From Negadavirga shengliensis (GTDB lineage: Bacteria > Bacteroidota > Bacteroidia > Cytophagales > Cyclobacteriaceae), in NCBI RefSeq assembly GCF_042652345.1, contig NZ_JBHSJJ010000002.1:124001-188000 (forward strand): a stretch of 64,000 nucleotides of DNA. Direction: 5' to 3'. Below the pieces are notes generated by a model, which worked only from the letters and a program-made list of their open reading frames with translations, had not been told where the DNA came from and searched no databases. The first letter of the stretch is position 1; each line of letters begins with the position of its first letter. Below are positions 44,317-54,574 of the stretch, piece after piece. The position numbers and the translations under genes are program-made.

Positions 44317-46032
44317 CTATTGCTGTTGATGTTCCAATATCTGCCTGTCCTTCTGTAGCACGGCTTTAAGATCTGCATAAGGCAGGTCCTGTACCGCCAC
44401 ATTTTTGTCGATGGCGAGACTGGCGGCTGTGGCTGCGGACTGGCCCAATACCATAAATACCGGCTCCATCCGGATCGAGCCAAAAGCGATATGGGTGGAA
44501 CTTACGCAAACCGGCACCAGCAGATTTTCCTTTTCACCCTTCCTGGGTATGATGGCTCTATAAGGTATGGGATAGGGAGCCTTAACGCGAGCTTCTACAT
44601 TTCCCTCATTTTGTACATAGCCGTTGTGGTCCACATAACGCTGAACCATATGGGAATCCATCCCGTACGCCGCCAATCCCACCACATCTTCCACCGGCTC
44701 TTCCAAGCCCTCACAATCCCGCTGGGTGACCACATAGTCACTCAACATGCGCCGGGCCTCCCTCACGTACAATTGGGGCGTCCAGCCATCGCTTTCCGTA
44801 TACTCATCTTTGGTCATTCCCCATTGGGAGACCACATCCCGTACTTCCTTGGGAATTCTGGGATGATAAGCCAAGGTCCACATCAAACCTTGCTGGTATT
44901 CCAAATGTCTTCGGGCAATGGCCTCCCTCTCCTCATACGATGCCTCCGGATAATCGAAGTTCTGCCCGATGAAGTCGGTGGAAAAGCCTTTTTGATTATT
45001 GGTGTCTGTTTTTCTGTTGGGCATGGGGGTGTTGATCCAGGGCACCAGGGGATCTCCATAAGGGTACATTTCCTCAATGGGTCCTTTGGCGGCTTCATAG
45101 TTTCTAAGAAGGAGTTCGTATTCCAGTTCATTGTAATTTTCCGGCTTTTCAAAAGGAATACGGTTGTCCGGATGATCCGTAAGCGTCATCCGGAAACAAT
45201 ACGCCTGGAGCTTTTTGTCCGCAGAACCGTCTATACCCGGTCCGCCTTCAATAATAAATGGCAAAAGACCGCTGGAAGGGTCTCCCTTCACCACATACGG
45301 GTCAACCCCAGGAATAAAGTTGTGATGGACAGCATTGCGGGAAACTTCCCTTTTGAGGGTCACATTGTAGTGATTGGCCTGGACGCCGTTTAAGGTTTCC
45401 CCATATTCGCTGTTGGCTTCCCTGCCCACGGTGTAGGTGATCCCCGCTGTGGCCAGAAGATCCCCTTCATAGGTGGCATCCATAAACATTTTACCGGAGT
45501 AAGACTCCCCGCTTTCCATGACTATGGTGGTGATACGGTTGTTTTGGGATTTCACGCCATTCTTTCTATCCAGTCTTTGGCCGGTGACCAAGGTGATTTT
45601 CTCTTTGGCCAACATTTCTTCATAGACTTGCTTGGCCGCGGTAGGCTCGAAAGTCCACATGGCCTCCTCCCCTTCCACCGACCTGCTTTGTCCAGGACGG
45701 TTAAAGTATTCCTCTTTTTTTTGCCACTTCCAGTTTTCAGGCTTGTCGTAGTATTTTTTGATGTTGACGTAAAATTCCTTGGATATACCTCCGATGGCGG
45801 ATTTGTTGCCGATATCCGTCGCTCCCAGTCCGCCGGTAGTGAGTCCCCCCACATGTGCGGAAGGCTCTATCAACACCACTGATTTGCCCATTCTCGAGCT
45901 TTGGATGGCAGCGGCCACTCCGGCGGAAGTACCTCCGTAGATCACCAGGTCATAAGTATGGGTTTGAGAGAAAACAGGCGGCGTCAAAAGAGCATATAAA
46001 ATAAAAGTAACAGCTAAAATCGTTTTTTTCAT
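44317..46032 (-). CDS. Exported FAD-dependent oxidoreductase
   Basis: The 571-residue protein has a Sec signal peptide (residues 1-22, ending VFSQ). The body shows VIYGGTSAGVAAAIQSSRMGKSV near 30, HVGGLTTGGLGATDIGNKSAIGGISKEFY near 62-90, FMDATYEGDLLATAGITYTVGRE near 182, LYVREARRMLSDYVVTQRDC near 410 and GSIRMEPVFMVLGQSAATAASLAIDK near 520. It is most like the next paralog at 46080 (shared YDLVIYGGTSAGVAAAIQ and AIGGIS), so the pair probably arose by recent duplication. It follows that gene by 47 bp. The reaction is unknown. Confidence 0.87.
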   Translation of the reverse strand: MKKTILAVTFILYALLTPPVFSQTHTYDLVIYGGTSAGVAAAIQSSRMGKSVVLIEPSAHVGGLTTGGLGATDIGNKSAIGGISKEFYVNIKKYYDKPENWKWQKKEEYFNRPGQSRSVEGEEAMWTFEPTAAKQVYEEMLAKEKITLVTGQRLDRKNGVKSQNNRITTIVMESGESYSGKMFMDATYEGDLLATAGITYTVGREANSEYGETLNGVQANHYNVTLKREVSRNAVHHNFIPGVDPYVVKGDPSSGLLPFIIEGGPGIDGSADKKLQAYCFRMTLTDHPDNRIPFEKPENYNELEYELLLRNYEAAKGPIEEMYPYGDPLVPWINTPMPNRKTDTNNQKGFSTDFIGQNFDYPEASYEEREAIARRHLEYQQGLMWTLAYHPRIPKEVRDVVSQWGMTKDEYTESDGWTPQLYVREARRMLSDYVVTQRDCEGLEEPVEDVVGLAAYGMDSHMVQRYVDHNGYVQNEGNVEARVKAPYPIPYRAIIPRKGEKENLLVPVCVSSTHIAFGSIRMEPVFMVLGQSAATAASLAIDKNVAVQDLPYADLKAVLQKDRQILEHQQQ

Positions 46033-46079
46033 GGTTCCAGGTTTATATGGGTATGAATTGTACCAATAAAATAGTCAAA

Positions 46080-47798
46080 CTACTCCAATATTTGTTTATT
46101 TTCCAATAATTGCATTTTTAATTCGTTGTAAGCAATATCCTGCACGGCTTTTTGTCCGTCAATGGCCATTACCGCGGCAATGGCGGCGGACTGGCCCAAG
46201 ACCATAAATACGGGTTCCATACGTATAGAACCGAATGCCACATGAGTGGCACTGAGACAAACCGGCACCAACAGGTTTTTTGCCTCGCCTTTTTTGGGGA
46301 CGATGGACCTATAGCTGATCGGATAGGGGCCCGCCACACTGCTCTGCACATTGCCTTCGTTCTGGACAAACCCGTTGGCGTCCACATAGCGTTGCATATG
46401 GTGGGAATCCATGCCATAAGCAGCCAAACCTATGGGATCCTCCACAACCTCCAATTTCTCACAATGATGCTGGGTCATCACCAAATCACTTACCATCCTC
46501 CTGGCCTCCCGGATATACAACTGATCCGGCCAGCCGTCTTCCCTGTCAAACTCATCCTTACAGGTTCCCCAACGGGACACCTCCTCCCTGACTTTTTCCG
46601 GAATTCGGGGATGGTGGGCCAAGGTCCACATCAAGCCTTTTTGGTAACTTCTATGGGCATCTGCTATCTTTTCCCGTTCCTCGTAACCGGCTTCGGGGTA
46701 ATCGTAATTCTGACCTATGAAATCCGTGGAAAAACCATACTTATTGTTCGTATCTGTCTTGCGGTTGGGCATGGCGGAATTGGCCCAGGGAATAAATCCC
46801 CCGCCGTAGGTATACATGGTCTCCAACTCTTCTGCCGCTTCGAAATTTCTGAGCAACAACTCATAATGAAGCGTGTCATAATCATCGGGTTTTTCAAAAG
46901 GTATGCGGTTGTCAGGATGGTCCGTCAAGCACATCCTGTAACAATAGGCCTGAATTTTATCATCCCCTCTGCCTTCTATCCCCGGCCCCCCTTCTTCGAT
47001 ATAGGGCAGCAGTCCACTGGCAGGATCACCCGGCACTACATAGGGATCCACGCCATCCACAAACTCATGATTTCTTGCGTTTCTGGCAATATTTCCCCGC
47101 AGGGACACATTGTACCTATGGGCCTGCACACCGTTAAGGGTTTCACCATATTGCGCGTTGGACTCCCGCCCCAGTGTATAGCTCACCCCGGCAGTGGCCA
47201 TCAGGTCTCCCTCATAGGTAGCGTCCATGAAAACTTTACCTGTGTAGGCTGTCCCGCTTTCCATGATGATGCGCTGTATTTCCCCGCTTTCCTTTTCCAC
47301 GCCTTGGGTTCTGTCCAGTCTTTCCCCGTATCTCACGGTAATGTTGCTTTCTTCATTGATCATCTCCTGATAGATTTTCAATGCAGCGGAGGGCTCAAAA
47401 GTCCATCTGGATTTCTCCCCTTCCTCGGTTCTTGAATAGGCGACCCCTTTGTAATCCTCTTTCTTCTCCCAGTTCCAGTTTTCAGGCTTTTCGTAATGGT
47501 CATACACACGTTCGTAGAATTCCCTTGAAATGCCTCCTATGGCCTGTTTGTTTCCAATATCCGTCTGCCCCAAGCCTCCTGTTGTCAGGCCGCCCAATCT
47601 GGAGCTGGGCTCTATGAGCAGCACCTGCTTGCCCATCCGGGCGCCTTGAATGGCCGCAGCGACTCCTGCGGAAGTTCCTCCATAAATCACCAGATCATAG
47701 GATTGGGCCGAAGCGGAAAAAGATCCATTCAGGCCAAGGCAATAAACAAGGGCAACACTTACATATGACCTAAAAACCTTTTTAAAGTAATTTTCCAT
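46080..47798 (-). CDS. Exported FAD-dependent oxidoreductase
   Basis: The 572-residue protein has a Sec signal peptide (about 1-32, ending SASAQ). Motifs parallel those of the 44317 gene: GGTSAGVAAAIQGARMGKQV near 42, LGGLTTGGLGQTDIGNKQAIGGISREFYERVYDHY near 72-105, FMDATYEGDLMATAGVSYTLGRE near 195, LYIREARRMVSDLVMTQHHC near 425 and GSIRMEPVFMVLGQSAAIAAVMAIDG near 535. It lies 9 bp after the 47808 gene. The two neighbours share more sequence with each other than with the other four. No extra C-terminal domain. Confidence 0.87.
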   Translation of the reverse strand: MENYFKKVFRSYVSVALVYCLGLNGSFSASAQSYDLVIYGGTSAGVAAAIQGARMGKQVLLIEPSSRLGGLTTGGLGQTDIGNKQAIGGISREFYERVYDHYEKPENWNWEKKEDYKGVAYSRTEEGEKSRWTFEPSAALKIYQEMINEESNITVRYGERLDRTQGVEKESGEIQRIIMESGTAYTGKVFMDATYEGDLMATAGVSYTLGRESNAQYGETLNGVQAHRYNVSLRGNIARNARNHEFVDGVDPYVVPGDPASGLLPYIEEGGPGIEGRGDDKIQAYCYRMCLTDHPDNRIPFEKPDDYDTLHYELLLRNFEAAEELETMYTYGGGFIPWANSAMPNRKTDTNNKYGFSTDFIGQNYDYPEAGYEEREKIADAHRSYQKGLMWTLAHHPRIPEKVREEVSRWGTCKDEFDREDGWPDQLYIREARRMVSDLVMTQHHCEKLEVVEDPIGLAAYGMDSHHMQRYVDANGFVQNEGNVQSSVAGPYPISYRSIVPKKGEAKNLLVPVCLSATHVAFGSIRMEPVFMVLGQSAAIAAVMAIDGQKAVQDIAYNELKMQLLENKQILE

Positions 47799-47807
47799 GA
47801 CTTCCCA

Positions 47808-49457
47808 TTATATACCACCTTTGTTTTCCAAAAGGGGGTCGTTTTGCAGGATGGTTTGAATCTGATCCACGGGTACCTCTTGCACCATCACACCTTGATC
47901 GATTGCCAAAGAGGCTGCCACCGCCGCAGACTGCGCCAACACCATAAATACAGGTTCCATACGGATAGAACCAAAGGCAATATGCGAGGAAGACAGGGAA
48001 ACCGGCACCAGTAGATTGGTGCATTCCTCCCTTTTGGGAGTGATGGACCTATACGCTATGGGATAGGGGTCAAAGCCATGCACTTGGATATCCCCTTCGT
48101 TTTTCACATTGCCGTCCACTACTATCCGCTGGATATGATGGGAATCCATTCCATAGGCAGCCAGGCCAATTTCATCATGCACCATTTCATCCCCCACGCA
48201 ATTGTGCTGGGTCATTACATATTCGCCGATCAGCCTTCTTCCTTCTCTTACATACAGTTGATGGGGGAAGTTGTCGTTGTCGGTGAATTCATCCTTGCAA
48301 TAGCCCAGGGCAAGCATCTGCTCCCGGAGCGCTTTGGGCACCCTTTTATCGTGCCCCAGAAAATAAAGCAATCCTTTGGTATAATCCTCGTGGGCTTTCC
48401 ATATTCGGGCCCTGGTTTCATAATCGGCTTCGGGATATTCATGGTTCATGCCTATCATGTCCGTGGAGAACCCGCCTTTGTTGTTCACATCAATGATCCC
48501 ATCGGGCATGGTCCAGCGGATCAAAAGGTAATCATTGATATCAGTGCTTTCCTGTACCTCAATCAGACGAAGGAGCAATTCATAATTTTCGGGATCATAA
48601 TTCTCAGGTTTTGTAATCGGGGCCTGGTTTTCCTTGTCACTTGCCAGGCAAACCCTAAAGTTATACGCCTGAATCTTGTCATCTCCACTCCCATTGGGTG
48701 CCAACTCCCCGTCACTTATTCCCCAAAGCAATCCCGACTCAGGATTCCCCTTTTCCACATAGGGATCCACACCATCGGGAAACTGATGCCGGTTTACCGG
48801 AGGGCGGCTGAAATAATTGACCTTAATGCTATCTATATCGTCAGGAAGCTCCTCGGGATAAAGCTGCACGCCGTTCAGGGATTCCCCATAGGTATCCGCA
48901 GACTCCCTTCCTACATGGAAGGACACCCCGGCATGTGGAAAGAGGTCGCCTTCGTAGGTACAGTCCAAAAACACCTTGGCTTTTACGGAAAGTGTTTTCA
49001 CGGATTGGTTGAAGCTATCCTCCAGCTTAATGGCCTCCAGGGTTTTTTCACTTTTTTCGGCTCCTACGATTCTTTTTTGGAAAAGAATGTCCAAATCGGC
49101 TTCATCCACATATTCCTGCAAGGCTTTGCTGGCTACAGAAGGAGCAAACCTCCATTCCTCCTCTTTTCCATAATACCTGCCCACGGTACGATAGAAGTCC
49201 AGTGCCAAACCGGAAACCGCTTCTTTGTTTCCAAAATCTGTCCATCCCAGTCCACCCGTGGTCATGCCCCCCAGGTACTTACCCGGTTCAATGAGCAGCA
49301 CTGATTTGCCCATTTTCTTTGCACTGTAAGCCGCCATCACGCCTGCTGCAGTGCCACCATACACACATATATCCACCTCCAGGTGATGATCCTGCCCCCC
49401 GTCAGGAGAGCAGGACATCCACTGAATGATCAGGGCGAAAATGAATAATCGCTTCAT
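47808..49457 (-). CDS. Exported FAD-dependent oxidoreductase
   Basis: The 549-residue lipoprotein (lipobox QWMSC, Cys16) is the first oxidoreductase after SusD, 11 bp downstream of it. Motifs: VYGGTAAGVMAAYSAKKMGKSV near 35, LGGMTTGGLGWTDFGNKEAVSGLALDFYRTVGRYYGK near 65-98, FLDCTYEGDLFPHAGVSFHVGRE near 165 (DCTYEGD instead of DATYEGD), GGFSTDMIGMNHEYPEADYE near 330, and GSIRMEPVFMVLAQSAAVAASLAID near 505. The GGFSTDMIGMNH stretch ties it to the last paralog (36922). Tight spacing to SusD suggests it may form an outer-membrane enzyme-uptake unit. Confidence 0.87.
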   Translation of the reverse strand: MKRLFIFALIIQWMSCSPDGGQDHHLEVDICVYGGTAAGVMAAYSAKKMGKSVLLIEPGKYLGGMTTGGLGWTDFGNKEAVSGLALDFYRTVGRYYGKEEEWRFAPSVASKALQEYVDEADLDILFQKRIVGAEKSEKTLEAIKLEDSFNQSVKTLSVKAKVFLDCTYEGDLFPHAGVSFHVGRESADTYGESLNGVQLYPEELPDDIDSIKVNYFSRPPVNRHQFPDGVDPYVEKGNPESGLLWGISDGELAPNGSGDDKIQAYNFRVCLASDKENQAPITKPENYDPENYELLLRLIEVQESTDINDYLLIRWTMPDGIIDVNNKGGFSTDMIGMNHEYPEADYETRARIWKAHEDYTKGLLYFLGHDKRVPKALREQMLALGYCKDEFTDNDNFPHQLYVREGRRLIGEYVMTQHNCVGDEMVHDEIGLAAYGMDSHHIQRIVVDGNVKNEGDIQVHGFDPYPIAYRSITPKREECTNLLVPVSLSSSHIAFGSIRMEPVFMVLAQSAAVAASLAIDQGVMVQEVPVDQIQTILQNDPLLENKGGI

Positions 49458-49468
49458 TTAAACTGCCC

Positions 49469-51145
49469 TTAATATCCGGGATTTTGTGTGAGTGCTGTAT
49501 TGGTCTCCAGCTCAATCCTGGGTATAGGCCAAAGGTAGTCCCTATTGGGGTTAAAGGCCCTGTTCTCCACCACCACCATCTCACTGGCATTGTCTATGTG
49601 ATCATAGGACGGGGTGCCAATGGGATCGATAATGGGCGGTTCGGAAAGCCATCCTCCGGCGCCATAGCGGTTTACCCTGCCCCTTACCGGACCGGGCATC
49701 ACCTCTTCGGCGATTCTCCATCTGCGAATATCAAAATACCTGAATCCTTCCATGCCTAATTCATGTCTTCGCTCTTTCCTGATGATGTTTCTCATTTCTT
49801 CCTGGGTCTTTCCCATTTCTATGACAGGCATTTGAACGGATTCGCGGCCACGGACGGCGTTGATCGCATCATAAACGCTTTCATCGATTTGATTGAGTTC
49901 GATTTTGGCTTCGGCATAGTTCAGCAGGACCTCTCCCAACCTCATAATGGTCAGGTTCTGCTCAGATGCCCCTACATCCGTGGGGTAATCGGTGTCATCT
50001 ACATGCTTCCTATACAGGTATCCGGTAAAAGACGCAAAAGCATGGGCAGCTTCTATGTTTTCGACACGAACCGGCGGATCCTGGCTGAAATCCCAGGTCA
50101 TGGTACTGTCCCTATGGGTTTCGAATATCCAGTTGACCAACCTGGAACCGGGAACAACCAGCGTATAGCCGAGGCGGGGATCCCGGTTTTCAAAGGGACT
50201 TTGTGGGTTAAATAACGGCGATTGGTCAATAGGCAGCCCGTCGATGCAATCATAAGTGTCCACCATATCCTGGGGTGGCTTTTTGTTGGAGTGACCAAGA
50301 GCCAGCCTTGACCAAAAGTTCCGTGGCAAGTTATGGGTTTGGACCCCTCTCAGGTATTGGATTCTCAAAATGACCTCTGGAGAGTTATCTCCGTCAAAAG
50401 TAAACATGGACATGTAATCAGCGTCAATTTGGTAATCCCCGCTGTCCATCAGCTGTTTGGCAGCGTTGGCAGCTACCTCCCATCTTTCATTCCAGAGGGC
50501 CACCCTTGACTTCAGCGCCAGGACGGCACCCTTGGAGATCCTGTCCTTGGAAGAAGGGCTGCTGGGAATATGGTTCTCGATGGCATCCAGTTCCGAAATG
50601 ATATAGTCCACTACTTCCGACTTCGGCGTTCTTGGAGTTTGGGATTCACCCAGGGTCAGCGTAGAGGTAACCAGGGGAATATCACCATACAATTCCGTCA
50701 AATAGGAATAAAAATACGCCCTCAAAAACCTGGCTTCTCCCACCAATCTATTGAATTTGGCCGGATCCATTTCGTCTAACAGGTGAGCGCCGTTGGACGT
50801 GATAAAATTCACCCTGTTGATGGCCCTGTAAAAGTGGGACCAGAAGGAATTTGTATAACCATTGTCCGCATTTTGCTCTCCTCTTCCCAACGCCTGCAAA
50901 GCGCTGCCGTTTCTATCCCATCCATCATCAGAAGCAAAATCAAAGGAAAGGATCCATGAAATACCCTCGGGATGAAACCACAACCTGTTGTATACACCAC
51001 TAACGGCCATTTCCAGCTCCGTCTCATTCGCAAAGAATGTTTCACTGGAAGGAGAGTCCAACGGAAACCGCTCCAAATAATCCTCGCAGGAAAACGTGGC
51101 CACGAGAACAGGTAAAACCAATATATATTTTATCAATCTTTTCAT
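49469..51145 (-). CDS. SusD/RagB family nutrient-binding lipoprotein
   Basis: The 558-residue protein has lipobox ATFSC (Cys20) and the SusD hallmarks: DYLERFPLDSPSSETFF at the start, helical TPR-like regions (FNRLVGEARFLRAYFYSYLTELYGDIPLV near residue 130-160), and the C-terminal EERRHELGMEGFRYFDIRRW near 430 with YLWPIPRIELETNTALTQNPGY at the end. It sits on the cell surface, binds oligomeric ligand and hands it to the SusC partner. It follows SusC by 12 bp and precedes the first oxidoreductase by 11 bp. Ligand type cannot be read from sequence. Confidence 0.95.
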   Translation of the reverse strand: MKRLIKYILVLPVLVATFSCEDYLERFPLDSPSSETFFANETELEMAVSGVYNRLWFHPEGISWILSFDFASDDGWDRNGSALQALGRGEQNADNGYTNSFWSHFYRAINRVNFITSNGAHLLDEMDPAKFNRLVGEARFLRAYFYSYLTELYGDIPLVTSTLTLGESQTPRTPKSEVVDYIISELDAIENHIPSSPSSKDRISKGAVLALKSRVALWNERWEVAANAAKQLMDSGDYQIDADYMSMFTFDGDNSPEVILRIQYLRGVQTHNLPRNFWSRLALGHSNKKPPQDMVDTYDCIDGLPIDQSPLFNPQSPFENRDPRLGYTLVVPGSRLVNWIFETHRDSTMTWDFSQDPPVRVENIEAAHAFASFTGYLYRKHVDDTDYPTDVGASEQNLTIMRLGEVLLNYAEAKIELNQIDESVYDAINAVRGRESVQMPVIEMGKTQEEMRNIIRKERRHELGMEGFRYFDIRRWRIAEEVMPGPVRGRVNRYGAGGWLSEPPIIDPIGTPSYDHIDNASEMVVVENRAFNPNRDYLWPIPRIELETNTALTQNPGY

Positions 51146-51157
51146 TGTGCTCAGTGT

Positions 51158-54100
51158 TTAGAAGTTAACATTCAAACCCATGGTATAAGTAGCCATTTGG
51201 GGATACCACCCTCCGTCACTTACCGGAGCTTCGGGGTCATAACCTTCATAGAAATTGGTAACAGTGAAGAAATTCCTTGCGCTTATAAAAACCCTCAGTT
51301 TTTGAATTTTAACCTGTTCTAATAGCGGTCTGGGAAGGGAATATCCCAACTGTATGTTCTGCCCCCTGAGGTAGGCTGCGTTTCGCATCCAAAAACTGGA
51401 TGTTTGCTCATTGTTCGTCTGATTCCAGGCTAACCGTGGAAATGAAGCGTTGGGGTTGTCCGGGGTCCAGCGGTCTTTGTGCTGCTCATGCACGGTACCG
51501 CCCAGAAAAAAGGGCATGATGCCCTGGCCGAACATATAGCCATCCGCTTTGCCTACACCTTGAAGAAAAACAGAAAAATCCCAACCTTTGTAATCCAGAT
51601 TGACCCTCGCGCCAAAAGTATGTCTTGGGATAGGGCTTCCTATTACCGCCATGTCCTGGTCATTGATCATACCGTCCCCATTCAAATCCCTGTACTTGAT
51701 GTCCCCGGGAGCCACATTGCCAAATTGTGTGGCGTGGTTATCCACCTCTTCCTGGGATTGGAAAAGCCCTTCCGCAACATAGCCAAAGAAGGAACCGATT
51801 GGATATCCTTCCCGGTTGACTTGTCTTCCGGTTTGCTGAATTCCTCTCATGTCCAGTACTTCATTCCTGACATCGGAATAATTTACCATCACGCTATAAT
51901 TCAAGTCACCGATTTTGTTCCGGTAATTGACCATGAGTTCAACGCCCTCATTCTTTACCGATCCCGCATTTTGGAAAGGTGCACTCAACCCAAGGGTCAG
52001 GGGTATATTCAGCGCCAACAAGATGTCCCGGGTCGTCCTGTTATAGTAATCGACGGAAACATCCAGCTTACCGAACAGGTTGAATTCCAATCCGATATCG
52101 GTGGTTTCGGAAGACTCCCACTGGATCAGGTTGTTGGCCATGGCATTCAAAGCGGCCCCTGGCGCATTGGCATTGTTAAACACGTAGTCCTGGCCGCTTC
52201 CGCCTATGGCCATAAAAGCTGCGAAAGGATAAAGGCCTATATTTTGGTTCCCCAACTGCCCCCAGGAAGCCCGTAACTTCAACTGGTCCAGAAAATGGGA
52301 GGTACCGGCCATAAAGGGCTCCTCGGAAATCCTCCACCCCGCAGAAAACGAAGGAAAAACCCCATGTCTGTTGCCCTCCGCAAAACGGGACGAACCATCT
52401 CTCCTTACGTTAGCTTCAAAAAGGTACCTTTCTTTGAAATTATAGGTGGCCCTTCCAAAAAATGACCGCAACGCCCAGTGGGTTGCCGCGCCGCCGGTTT
52501 GCTCATTGGCCCGGTTCCCCGCATTGATCTGCTGGTACTGGGGCAGGGGAAATACCTCGCGATAAGCCGATATCCAATTGTCTGTCTGGTCTTCCTGCTG
52601 AAAACCCGCGGTAATGCCCAAGTGGTGATCCTGGCCAAGGTTTTTGTCTACGGTAACTATTGCTCTCACATTGTTATACCATTGCCGGGTAAATCGTTCC
52701 GTAAGGGAGTTCCTCTGCGGCACAAAATGCGTAGGCGTTTCGCCATCCCTCGCGTAGGTTTGGGTGATATTCATAAACCTTTTTACATGGGGGTTCCAGA
52801 ACTTGGGCGCATACATGACTTCCGCGGACAGCCAGTCGGTAAATTTGTAATTCAACCTCCAGTTCAAGATGGCATCGAGGCTTTCTGTGGTTTCCAGTCC
52901 TCCGTCTTTGGCCCTCGCGAGCGGATGATCTCCATTCCATCCTTCTCCATAGCGGCCATTGGAGAGTACACCCACTTCGTTGGCAGGTATCCTTCGCATC
53001 CAGTGAAAGACATATCCGGTACCGTTAGCCGGTTGGTTTTCAAGGGTTCTTCTTAGAAAGATATCCGTGGAAAAAGTCAACCTGTCGGTCACATCGACAT
53101 CGGAATTCATCCGGATATTGAACCGGTTGAAATCTGTATTGGGAATGATACCATCCTGGTTCAAATAGTTGATGGATCCAAAAAGCCTGGCCCTTTGGCT
53201 GCCTGCATTTACGCTGATATTGTGGCTTTGCATAAATGCCGAATTGCTCATGGTCAGTTTTTGCCAATCCGTATCCGGATACCGGTCGGAGGGCATATTG
53301 GCCCGGTACTCCTGGAGAAACTGATCGGAGTATTGGGGATCGTTTCCAATGTTAGTGAATGCCTCGTTGGTCATCTCCATGTGGTCCAATGCCCCTACAA
53401 TATTGGGCAGCCGGGTCGGCGTCTGAAAACCTGCATACATATTATAATTGACCCTGACTCCCTCTACCCCTCGCTTGGTGGTGACCAAAACCACTCCATT
53501 GGCAGCACGTGCTCCATAAATGGAAGCGGAAGCGGCATCCTTCAAAATGGAAATGCTTTCAATCTCGTTGGGATCAACATTATTCAGGTTTGTTTCAACA
53601 CCATCCACCATAATAAGGGGGCCTTGACCGGTAGTTCCAATTGTACCAATTCCCCTGATTCTGATATCGCCTCCATCCCTGCCGGGCTGGCCTGACCGCT
53701 GCGTAATGGTTACCCCGGGGGCAATCCCCTGCAAAGCCATAGAGGTTTGCCCCACGGGCTGGTTGACGATTTCTTCAGAATTGACCATGCTAACCGCTCC
53801 CGTCAGGTTGACTTTTTTCTGCGTACCATAGCCGACCACGACTATTTCATCCAATGAAGAAAGGTCCTCTCCCAAAACCACGTCCACCACAGTTTGGTCT
53901 CCTACTACCACTCTTTGCGACTCATACCCAATAAATGAAAACACCAAAACACCCCCCTCCGGGACTTCTATGTTATAGTTGCCATCGATATCCGTGGCGG
54001 TACCGATGTTGGTTCCCTCCACCAGCACCGTGGCGCCGGGAATCCCTTCTCCGTTTTCATCGGTAACCCGACCGGTGATTTCCCTCTGGTCGATCTCTAT

Positions 54101-54487
54101 TTCAATTTTGGCATCTTTTTTTGACTCCATCTCGCCGACAAAGATGGAGTTGTCCACCTGCTTAAACTTCAGTTGAGCCGCTTTTCCAATGGCCACGAGT
54201 ATGTCGCTCACTGATTGTCTTTTGTTTTTTAAGTTAAGGGTGGGTTTACCGTCAAGGATGTCCTCAGGGTAGACAAACCTATAATCTGTTCTTGCCTCCA
54301 GGTTTTTGAAGATTTCCTGAAGCTGCCACTCACTTTTGTGCAGCCGGAGATAGGTCTGGTCTATCGGCTTAATTTGGGCACTGATGTCATGGGCCATCAG
54401 CGTTGTCAAAAACAAACACTGCAGGATAAGCCCATACAATAGATTTTTAGATACCATTTTTATTAGGTACAGTATTTTTCTTTTCAT
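51158..54487 (-). CDS. SusC/RagA TonB-linked outer membrane transporter with STN domain
   Basis: The 1109-residue protein has a signal sequence (about 1-38), a secretin/TonB short N-terminal (STN) domain (about 45-118), a carboxypeptidase-regulatory-like repeat (ITGRVTDENGEGIPGATVLVEG, 135-215), a plug (SSLDEIVVVGYGTQKKVNLTGAVS at about 217-245; ILKDAASASIYGARAANGVVLVTTKRG near 318) and a 22-strand barrel to a terminal aromatic. With SusD it imports oligomers across the outer membrane using TonB energy. The STN domain implies signalling to the FecR protein encoded just upstream (87-bp gap). It is the second gene of the operon. Confidence 0.96.
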   Translation of the reverse strand: MKRKILYLIKMVSKNLLYGLILQCLFLTTLMAHDISAQIKPIDQTYLRLHKSEWQLQEIFKNLEARTDYRFVYPEDILDGKPTLNLKNKRQSVSDILVAIGKAAQLKFKQVDNSIFVGEMESKKDAKIEIEIDQREITGRVTDENGEGIPGATVLVEGTNIGTATDIDGNYNIEVPEGGVLVFSFIGYESQRVVVGDQTVVDVVLGEDLSSLDEIVVVGYGTQKKVNLTGAVSMVNSEEIVNQPVGQTSMALQGIAPGVTITQRSGQPGRDGGDIRIRGIGTIGTTGQGPLIMVDGVETNLNNVDPNEIESISILKDAASASIYGARAANGVVLVTTKRGVEGVRVNYNMYAGFQTPTRLPNIVGALDHMEMTNEAFTNIGNDPQYSDQFLQEYRANMPSDRYPDTDWQKLTMSNSAFMQSHNISVNAGSQRARLFGSINYLNQDGIIPNTDFNRFNIRMNSDVDVTDRLTFSTDIFLRRTLENQPANGTGYVFHWMRRIPANEVGVLSNGRYGEGWNGDHPLARAKDGGLETTESLDAILNWRLNYKFTDWLSAEVMYAPKFWNPHVKRFMNITQTYARDGETPTHFVPQRNSLTERFTRQWYNNVRAIVTVDKNLGQDHHLGITAGFQQEDQTDNWISAYREVFPLPQYQQINAGNRANEQTGGAATHWALRSFFGRATYNFKERYLFEANVRRDGSSRFAEGNRHGVFPSFSAGWRISEEPFMAGTSHFLDQLKLRASWGQLGNQNIGLYPFAAFMAIGGSGQDYVFNNANAPGAALNAMANNLIQWESSETTDIGLEFNLFGKLDVSVDYYNRTTRDILLALNIPLTLGLSAPFQNAGSVKNEGVELMVNYRNKIGDLNYSVMVNYSDVRNEVLDMRGIQQTGRQVNREGYPIGSFFGYVAEGLFQSQEEVDNHATQFGNVAPGDIKYRDLNGDGMINDQDMAVIGSPIPRHTFGARVNLDYKGWDFSVFLQGVGKADGYMFGQGIMPFFLGGTVHEQHKDRWTPDNPNASFPRLAWNQTNNEQTSSFWMRNAAYLRGQNIQLGYSLPRPLLEQVKIQKLRVFISARNFFTVTNFYEGYDPEAPVSDGGWYPQMATYTMGLNVNF

Positions 54488-54574
54488 AATTTTAGAAGAT
54501 TTTAAAGGTTACACTTTAAGATTGACAGGGTAAATGATTTCATTTGGCGATGGAGACTTTACCCTGTTTTGGTT

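Noticed and set aside
46152..47435. Long open frame (427 codons) on the plus strand antisense to an oxidoreductase gene
   Set aside because: It lies fully inside a well-supported gene with conserved motifs; similar antisense frames occur at 48078-49304 and 44491-45393. They are by-products of codon composition and show no motifs or start context.
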